From Pseudomonas antarctica (GTDB lineage Bacteria > Pseudomonadota > Gammaproteobacteria > Pseudomonadales > Pseudomonadaceae), in the NCBI RefSeq assembly GCF_900624995.1, contig NZ_UYXQ01000029.1:1-48765 (forward strand): a stretch of DNA of 48,765 bases, in the 5' to 3' direction. How positions within the stretch are numbered: position 1 is the stretch's first letter; each line of letters begins with the position of its first letter. Made by a program: the position numbers and the translations under genes. Under the pieces are notes generated by a model. The model made no database searches. It had not been told where the DNA came from and was given only the letters and a program-made list of their open reading frames with translations. Positions 43,876-48,765 of the stretch are shown piece by piece.

Positions 43876-45087
43876 ATGAGTCAGGAATGGGATGCCGGTC
43901 GGTTGGACAGCGACCTCGATGGCGTAGCTTTCGATACCCTGGCTGTGCGCGCCGGCCAACACCGTACCCCGGAAGGTGAGCACGGTGACCCGATGTTCTT
44001 CACCTCAAGCTATGTGTTCCGCACTGCTGCCGACGCCGCCGCGCGTTTTGCCGGTGAAGTGCCCGGCAATGTTTATTCGCGCTACACCAACCCGACTGTG
44101 CGTGCATTCGAAGAGCGTATCGCGGCCCTGGAAGGCGCTGAGCAGGCGGTGGCCACGGCAACCGGCATGGCTGCCATCCTGGCGGTGGTAATGAGCCTGT
44201 GCAGCGCTGGCGACCATGTGCTGGTGTCGCGCAGCGTGTTTGGTTCGACCATCAGCTTGTTCGAGAAATACTTCAAACGGTTTGGCATCGAAGTGGATTA
44301 CGTGCCCTTGGCGGACCTGTCTGGTTGGGATGCGGCAATCAAGGCCAACACCAAATTGCTGTTTGTCGAGTCGCCGTCCAACCCGTTGGCTGAGTTGGTG
44401 GATATCGCCGCATTGTCCGAAGTGGCGCACGCCAAGGGGGCAATGCTGGTGGTCGACAACTGCTTCTGCACGCCTGCGTTGCAGCAGCCGTTGAAGTTGG
44501 GTGCGGACATCGTCGTGCACTCGGCCACCAAGTTCATCGACGGCCAGGGCCGTTGCATGGGCGGTGTGGTTGCTGGTCGCAGCGAGCAGATGAAGGAAGT
44601 GGTGGGTTTCCTGCGCACTGCTGGCCCGACCTTGAGCCCGTTCAACGCCTGGATCTTCCTCAAAGGCCTGGAAACCCTTAGCCTGCGCATGAAGGCCCAT
44701 TGCGCCAATGCCCAGGCCCTGGCCGAGTGGCTGGAGCAACAGGACGGTATCGAGAAGGTCCATTACGCGGGCCTCAAGAGCCATCCGCAACACGCATTGG
44801 CCCAGCGCCAGCAGCGTGGTTTCGGCGCTGTGGTCAGCTTCGAAGTGAAGGGTGGCAAGGAGGGCGCCTGGCGCTTCATCGATGCGACACGCCTGATCTC
44901 CATCACCGCCAACCTGGGTGACAGCAAAACCACTATTACTCACCCAGGCACCACCTCCCACGGCCGCCTGACCCCGCAAGAGCGTGAAGCGGCGGGTATA
45001 CGTGACAGCCTGATTCGCATCGCGGTGGGCCTGGAAGATGTGGCTGACTTGCAAGCTGACTTGGCTCGCGGGTTGGCTGCCTTGTGA
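43876..45087 (+). CDS. metZ: O-succinylhomoserine sulfhydrylase
   Basis: A 403-residue PLP enzyme that makes homocysteine directly from O-succinylhomoserine and sulfide, bypassing cystathionine. The Cys/Met-metabolism fold is shown by [44 protein letters not shown] and the PLP lysine in [33 protein letters not shown] is the C-terminal substrate loop. Position behind purF matches metZ in other Pseudomonas. A taaggagtcgcagc ribosome-binding region precedes the ATG, and GTGA couples it to the SDR gene. Confidence 0.96.
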   Translation: MSQEWDAGRLDSDLDGVAFDTLAVRAGQHRTPEGEHGDPMFFTSSYVFRTAADAAARFAGEVPGNVYSRYTNPTVRAFEERIAALEGAEQAVATATGMAAILAVVMSLCSAGDHVLVSRSVFGSTISLFEKYFKRFGIEVDYVPLADLSGWDAAIKANTKLLFVESPSNPLAELVDIAALSEVAHAKGAMLVVDNCFCTPALQQPLKLGADIVVHSATKFIDGQGRCMGGVVAGRSEQMKEVVGFLRTAGPTLSPFNAWIFLKGLETLSLRMKAHCANAQALAEWLEQQDGIEKVHYAGLKSHPQHALAQRQQRGFGAVVSFEVKGGKEGAWRFIDATRLISITANLGDSKTTITHPGTTSHGRLTPQEREAAGIRDSLIRIAVGLEDVADLQADLARGLAAL

Positions 45088-45863
45088 TCGAGTGGTCCAT
45101 GGACGCTGCGGCGACCGGTAACGGCCGCGTTGCACTGGTGACGGGCGCGGCACGGGGCATTGGCCTCGGTATCGCCGCGTGGCTGATCAGTGAAGGCTGG
45201 CAAGTGGTGCTGACCGACTTGGATCGCGAACGCGGTTCCAAGGTGTCCAAGGTGCTGGGTGACAACGCCTGGTTTATCACCATGGACGTGGCGGATGAGA
45301 AACAAGTCGCCCAGGGTGTTGCCGAGGTGCTGGGGCAGTTCGGGCGCCTGGATGCGCTGGTGTGCAACGCGGCGGTGGCTGACCCGCGCAATATGACCCT
45401 GGAAAGCCTCGACCTGGCGTACTGGAACCGCATATTGGCGGTAAACCTCAGTGGGCCGATGCTGTTGGCCAAGCACTGTGCGCCGTACCTGCGTGCCCAC
45501 GGCGGTGCCATCGTCAACCTGGCGTCGACCCGCGCGCGTCAGTCGGAGCCTAACACCGAGGCCTATGCGGCGAGCAAAGGCGGCCTGCTGGCCCTTACTC
45601 ACGCCTTGGCCATGAGCCTGGGGCCTGAGGTGCGGGTGAATGCCGTCAGCCCTGGCTGGATCGATGCGCGTGATCCTGCGGCGCGGCGTGCCGAGCCGTT
45701 GACCGATGTCGACCATGCCCAGCATCCGGCGGGCAGGGTAGGTACGGTTGAGGACGTGGCGGCGATGGTGGCGTGGTTGTTGTCGCGTCAGGCGGGCTTT
45801 GTCACCGGCCAGGAGTTTGTGGTGGACGGTGGCATGAGCAAGAAGATGATTTACAGCGAGTAG
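45084..45863 (+). CDS. SDR-family oxidoreductase
   Basis: A 259-residue classical short-chain dehydrogenase. The cofactor motif [11 protein letters not shown] lies near the N terminus; [10 protein letters not shown] suggests NAD preference through the Asp after beta-2. NAA appears as CNAAVAD. The catalytic Ser is in NLASTRAR, and the Tyr/Lys pair is in [17 protein letters not shown] and [14 protein letters not shown] are typical C-terminal parts. The substrate is unknown. The GTG at 45084 overlaps the metZ stop (GTGA); an ATG at 45099 is an alternative start. Confidence 0.9.
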   Translation: MIEWSMDAAATGNGRVALVTGAARGIGLGIAAWLISEGWQVVLTDLDRERGSKVSKVLGDNAWFITMDVADEKQVAQGVAEVLGQFGRLDALVCNAAVADPRNMTLESLDLAYWNRILAVNLSGPMLLAKHCAPYLRAHGGAIVNLASTRARQSEPNTEAYAASKGGLLALTHALAMSLGPEVRVNAVSPGWIDARDPAARRAEPLTDVDHAQHPAGRVGTVEDVAAMVAWLLSRQAGFVTGQEFVVDGGMSKKMIYSE

Positions 45864-45920
45864 GGCGGGCAGCCGTCTTGAAGCTATTTTGGCTTTTTCA
45901 GAAAAACTTCAAGCAGGCTA

Positions 45921-45949
45921 TTGACTTAGGTCCGTTACCTGCGTAAATT
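45921..45949 (+). promoter_or_regulatory. promoter of tRNA-Val/tRNA-Asp
   Basis: TTGACT (45921-45926), a 17-base spacer, then TAAATT (45944-45949), 21 bases before tRNA-Val. The cttgaag/cttcaag hairpin just upstream (45878-45914) probably closes the SDR transcript. Confidence 0.8.
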
Positions 45950-45970
45950 TCGCGGCCTCAACGAAGCAAA

Positions 45971-46046
45971 GGGTGATTAGCTCAGCTGGGAGAGCATCTG
46001 CCTTACAAGCAGAGGGTCGGCGGTTCGATCCCGTCATCACCCACCA
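45971..46046 (+). tRNA. tRNA-Val (anticodon TAC)
   Basis: Complete 76-base tRNA with encoded CCA. Acceptor gggtgat/atcaccc, D arm agctcagctgggagagc, anticodon stem tctgc/gcaga with loop cttacaa (anticodon TAC), T arm ggttcgatc. Confidence 0.97.
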
Positions 46047-46101
46047 CTTCTTGAGAGTTTTGCCTTAGGGCAGGACGCAACGTTAAAGGTTGCACCGACG
46101 C

Positions 46102-46178
46102 GCAGCGGTAGTTCAGTCGGTTAGAATACCGGCCTGTCACGCCGGGGGTCGCGGGTTCGAGTCCCGTCCGCTGCGCCA
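46102..46178 (+). tRNA. tRNA-Asp (anticodon GTC)
   Basis: Complete 77-base tRNA. Acceptor gcagcgg/ccgctgc, discriminator G, encoded CCA. Anticodon loop cctgtcacg contains GTC. The usual Asp identity nucleotides (discriminator G, anticodon GTC) are present. Confidence 0.97.
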
Positions 46179-46253
46179 TATCTGCCTCAAGGCCCACTGA
46201 ACGCCTTGAAGCACAAAGAAAGCCATTGGCTTATCTTTGATCCGATAGCAAAG

Positions 46254-46280
46254 ACCCTGGTCGAAAGACCGGGGTTTTTT
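46254..46280 (+). terminator. terminator of the tRNA-Val/tRNA-Asp transcript
   Basis: Stem accctggtc / gaccggggt (one G-T/mismatch position) with a gaaa tetraloop, followed by six Ts. Confidence 0.88.
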
Positions 46281-46334
46281 GTGTCTGCGATTTGATATTT
46301 TGGTTTGAGCTTCTTCCGTAGCTGCCACTGGTCA

Positions 46335-46409
46335 ATGTGGGAGCTGGCTTGTCTGCGATAGCTTTACCTTGGTCTAAGGTAAGGCCATCGTCGGCAGCCA
46401 GCTATCACA
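46335..46409. repeat. degenerate REP pair
   Basis: The left arm tgtgggagctggcttgtctg, continuing cgatagc (46335-46361), is a clear REP of the gcgat type. The right arm atcgtcggcagccagctatcaca (46387-46409) is a decayed inverted copy. The spacer itself holds a ttacctt/aaggtaa pair. It sits between the terminator and the end of the converging FAD-enzyme gene. Confidence 0.7.
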
Positions 46410-46410
46410 A

Positions 46411-47694
46411 TTAGAACCCGAACTTATCCCGCAGCCCGTAGTACCACGCGCCCAGCGCAGCAAACGGCGTGCGCAACAGTTGCCCGCCCGGGAACGGGTA
46501 GTGTGGCAGGTCAGCAAACGCATCAAAGCGCTCCGCCTGGCCTCTCAGCGCCTCCGCCAGTACCTTGCCTGCCAAGTGTGTGTACGTCACGCCATGACCG
46601 CTGCAACCCTGTGAGTAATAGATGTTGTCGCCCAGACGACCGACCTGCGGCAGGCGCGACAGGGTCAGCAGGAAGTTGCCGGTCCAGGCGTAATCGATTT
46701 TCACATCCTTGAGCTGCGGGAAGGCCTTAAGCATCTTCGGGCGGATAATCGCCTCAATATTGGCCGGGTCGCGCGCGCCGTACACCACGCCGCCGCCGAA
46801 GATCAGGCGCTTGTCGCTGGTGAGGCGGTAGTAATCGAGGAGGTAGTTACAGTCTTCGACGCAGTAATCTTGCGGCAGCAATGTCCTGGCAAGTTCTTCA
46901 CCCAGGGGCGCGGTAGTGATGACCTGTGTGCCGCATGGCATCGACTTGGCCGCCAGCTCGGGCACAAGGTTCCCCAGGTAGGCATTGCCCGCGACGATGA
47001 TGAATTTAGCCCTGACCTTGCCTTCGGCGGTGTGCACCACCGGGTTGGCCCCGCGCTCAATGCGTACCGCGGCCGATTGCTCGTAGATCGTGCCGCCCAG
47101 CGATTCCACGGCTGCCGCTTCCCCCAATGCCAGATTGAGTGGGTGAATGTGCCCTCCACTCATGTCCAGCAGACCACCGACATAAGTGTCACAGGCCACG
47201 ACCTCGCGGATACGGCGCTCGTCGAGCAGCTCTAGCTGCGTATGGCCGTAGCGCTCCCACAGGCGTTTCTGCGACTCCAGATGGCCCATGTGCTTGCTAT
47301 TGAGCGCGGCGAACACGCCGCCGTCCTTCAAATCGCACTGGATCTGGTACTTGGCCACGCGCTCGCGAATGATCTTGCCGCCTTCAAACGCCATCTGCCC
47401 CAACAACTGCGCCTGCTTGGGGCCAACGCTGCGCTCGATGACATCTATGTCGCGGCTGTAGCTGTTGACGATCTGCCCGCCGTTGCGGCCCGACGCGCCA
47501 AACCCCACTTTGGCCGCTTCCAGCACGGTGACGCGAAAACCGTTTTCCAGCAGAAACAGCGCGCTGGAGAGGCCGGTGTAGCCGGCGCCAATCACACACA
47601 CGTCAGTTTCGACTTCACCTTGCAGTAGCGGGCGAGGCGGAACCGCATTGGCGGACGCGGCGTAATACGACTGGGGGTAGGGGGTGTTCGCCAT
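46411..47694 (-). CDS. FAD-dependent oxidoreductase, PuuB/PauB-like (gamma-glutamylputrescine oxidase type)
   Basis: A 427-residue flavoprotein of the DAO (glycine oxidase/sarcosine oxidase) family. The FAD-binding Rossmann motif is VCVIGAGYTGLSSALFLLENG, and FGASGRNGGQIVNSYSRD is the next conserved part. GGHIHPLNL and YSQGCSGHGVTYTHLAGKVLAEAL close the flavin site. The N-terminal PYPQSYYAASAN and overall pattern match PuuB/PauB proteins, which oxidise gamma-glutamylputrescine in putrescine breakdown. It stands alone, with no puuA or aldehyde dehydrogenase gene beside it, so the substrate is inferred. The Sad-type enzyme at 7890-9281 could act later in the same kind of pathway. Confidence 0.85.
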   Translation of the reverse strand: MANTPYPQSYYAASANAVPPRPLLQGEVETDVCVIGAGYTGLSSALFLLENGFRVTVLEAAKVGFGASGRNGGQIVNSYSRDIDVIERSVGPKQAQLLGQMAFEGGKIIRERVAKYQIQCDLKDGGVFAALNSKHMGHLESQKRLWERYGHTQLELLDERRIREVVACDTYVGGLLDMSGGHIHPLNLALGEAAAVESLGGTIYEQSAAVRIERGANPVVHTAEGKVRAKFIIVAGNAYLGNLVPELAAKSMPCGTQVITTAPLGEELARTLLPQDYCVEDCNYLLDYYRLTSDKRLIFGGGVVYGARDPANIEAIIRPKMLKAFPQLKDVKIDYAWTGNFLLTLSRLPQVGRLGDNIYYSQGCSGHGVTYTHLAGKVLAEALRGQAERFDAFADLPHYPFPGGQLLRTPFAALGAWYYGLRDKFGF

Positions 47695-47837
47695 CCTGGA
47701 ACCTCTGTTTTATATTTTTTACGAGTGCTCAGATCCTACCTGAGTTGAAAATTGCCTGCCAGCCACCCGAAAACTTCGGGTGCGCCCGTAGCAAATAAAT
47801 AATTCGCATATTCATAGGCTTAGCTGCAAAAAAGATG

Positions 47838-47865
47838 TTGACACCCCTCCACAATTCCGTAGAAT
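47838..47865 (+). promoter_or_regulatory. promoter of tRNA-Val(GAC)
   Basis: TTGACA (47838-47843), 16-base spacer, TAGAAT (47860-47865), 13 bases before the mature tRNA 5' end. Confidence 0.82.
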
Positions 47866-47878
47866 GCCGCCTCACAGC

Positions 47879-47955
47879 AGGCACGTAGCTCAGTTGGTTA
47901 GAGCACCACCTTGACATGGTGGGGGTCGTTGGTTCGAGTCCAATCGCGCCTACCA
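47879..47955 (+). tRNA. tRNA-Val (anticodon GAC)
   Basis: A 77-base tRNA with encoded CCA. Anticodon stem ccacc/ggtgg around ttgacat (anticodon GAC), T arm ttggttcgagtccaa. The acceptor strands aggcacg and cgcgcct pair at six of seven positions; the fifth pair is A-C. Everything else is canonical. Confidence 0.93.
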
Positions 47956-47984
47956 AACAAAATCCGCTCTGCTGGGCGGTCTAG

Positions 47985-48015
47985 AAGGGCTCACCGAAAG
48001 GTGGGCCCTTTTTTG
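47985..48015 (+). terminator. terminator of tRNA-Val(GAC)
   Basis: Stem aagggctcacc / ggtgggccctt (one mismatch) with a gaaa tetraloop, followed by a run of Ts ending ttgtt. Confidence 0.9.
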
Positions 48016-48081
48016 TTGTCTGGAATAAAGGCAATAGGTCGCCAAGCCGCTGTGCGGCTCACGTTGAAGGGCTGGTTTGGG

Positions 48082-48186
48082 TCAGCAGAACAGCGTAGCC
48101 ACCGACAACAGGCAGATGATCTGAACAACCATCTGGCAGCGAATTTCGCCATTGGTTGTGGTCATACTCATGTGTCCGGCATACAT
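48082..48186 (-). CDS. possible 34-residue small protein with a hydrophobic tail
   Basis: On the minus strand a GAGGG ribosome-binding site lies eight bases before an ATG at 48186. The product begins MYAGHMSMTTTNGEIRCQMV and continues VQIICLLSVATLFC before a TGA stop. The last 16 residues could span or anchor in a membrane. It would be a typical small membrane peptide, but no homologue is known to me and such short frames arise by chance. It is the only candidate gene in the stretch 48016-48299. Confidence 0.35.
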   Translation of the reverse strand: MYAGHMSMTTTNGEIRCQMVVQIICLLSVATLFC

Positions 48187-48299
48187 AATGGCTACCCTCT
48201 TCGTCGGCGGTCGTGCCGTCAGCGATGCGCAAGAATGCGCATGGCTTCATTGAGTATAGGTGTGGAACAGGATTCTTCACGGTCGAGCCGATCCGGTGT

Positions 48300-48662
48300 G
48301 GTTGAGCACGCTTGCGCAAGCGCCTGCCGGCAATCGAGACACATCAATCAGCCCCTCAACGCCAGTGTTGACCTTTGGCTCGATGAAGCGACACCGGCCT
48401 TGCGCTAAGCCATCAACATTCTAGGATCGGTGCTTGACCCGCAGACCATCCTGATCAGCGGCTTTCTCCCCGGGGCCATACTCGCCCGATTGATCATCCG
48501 CCTTTAGCCCTTGAGTCGCTGATCAGCAGCCGCGCCGATCGCCCATGCCCACGCATTCAAATCGGGACTGCTGGGCAGGATGCTGTGGCTTTGGGCGCTG
48601 CGGCGTTGATGATTCGCGCGCAGATCTGCGCCGATTATGAAGCGCTGCTCAAGTCGCAGTGA
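48300..48662 (+). pseudogene. decayed ROK-family (NagC/XylR-type) regulator or sugar kinase, C-terminal remnant
   Basis: The plus strand reads ASVDLWLDEATPALR, then a TAA stop (48406-48408) where CAA/CAG would fit. In the same frame it continues AINILGSVLDPQTILISGFL and PGAILARLII to a TAG at 48505. After a frame shift it reads ALESLISSRADRP, IQIGTAGQDAVALGAAALMI and a terminal LLKSQ before TGA. The order LDEA, AINILGSVLDPQTILISG and GxxAVALGAAAL is the C-terminal signature of ROK proteins. At least one nonsense change and one frameshift are present, and the N-terminal half with its DNA-binding or ATP-binding region is gone. Confidence 0.7.
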
Positions 48663-48765
48663 CTTGGTCATACTGGCTAGCGATTGAATTCAAACCAGGG
48701 GGGTACGATGGAATTGGTGATGGACGTGTCGTTCGACGTTATGGCGTCGGCGCTGTAGGGCACCC

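Noticed and set aside
47911..48408. Open frame of 165 codons on the plus strand
   Set aside because: It starts inside tRNA-Val and crosses its terminator. Only its last part is meaningful, as the ROK remnant.
48708..48758. Short frame MELVMDVSFDVMASAL after a gggggt stretch
   Set aside because: Sixteen codons only, at the window edge; it could be another remnant but nothing supports it.

Overview
The window is chromosomal DNA of a fluorescent-group Pseudomonas. It is high in GC, carries REP/REPIN palindromes of the P. fluorescens type, and has the gene order leuC-leuD-methyltransferase-leuB-asd-usg-fimV-truA-trpF-accD-folC-SPOR protein-cvpA-purF-metZ-SDR. From memory, this is the order in P. 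aeruginosa PAO1 around PA3106-PA3122. The uvrB/tyrB, gltX, TetR, thioesterase and dus genes also follow the PAO1 order around PA3129-PA3139. Most genes are therefore core, vertically inherited genes, with accessory insertions and losses between them.

Layout. 1-1650: 3' end of a TspO-like gene, an HSL-type esterase and a GNAT acetyltransferase, overlapping head to tail. 1697-4775 (minus strand): an ATPase/permease/binding-protein ABC transporter behind a cobalamin riboswitch, so probably a B12/corrinoid importer. 4898-7824: a three-gene signalling unit made of an unknown helical protein, a double-domain KaiC-like ATPase and a bare histidine kinase. 7890-10263: a Sad/YneI-type aldehyde dehydrogenase and its divergent LysR regulator. 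10304-15868: a small membrane protein, tyrB, uvrB and gltX. 16016-16526: a duplicated tRNA-Ala/tRNA-Glu pair with a strong stable-RNA promoter. 16655-18961: a TetR gene with a palindrome in its own promoter, the deleted remnant of an alpha/beta hydrolase gene, a thioesterase and dusC.

19213-23093 is the accessory region of most interest. A near-consensus hrp box (GGAACT-N15-CCACGAA) lies in front of three unfamiliar genes. The first product has a Ser-rich, type III-like N terminus and three exact-length 32-residue repeats. The second and third share a domain with a conserved Cys and a conserved His, suggestive of a papain-like cysteine enzyme. The third has the domain twice, and its first copy has lost both residues. 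I read this as a candidate HrpL-controlled type III effector operon; no secretion apparatus gene lies in the window. A five-PAS GGDEF-EAL protein follows on the opposite strand.

26442-45863 holds the housekeeping block: leucine biosynthesis with a divergent LysR regulator, aspartate semialdehyde dehydrogenase and its Cys-less paralogue USG-1, FimV, TruA, TrpF, AccD, FolC, a SPOR protein, CvpA, PurF, MetZ and an SDR enzyme. 45921-48015 contains tRNA-Val(TAC), tRNA-Asp, a PuuB-like FAD oxidoreductase (minus strand) and tRNA-Val(GAC). The last 750 bases hold a possible 34-residue small protein and a broken ROK-family regulator gene.
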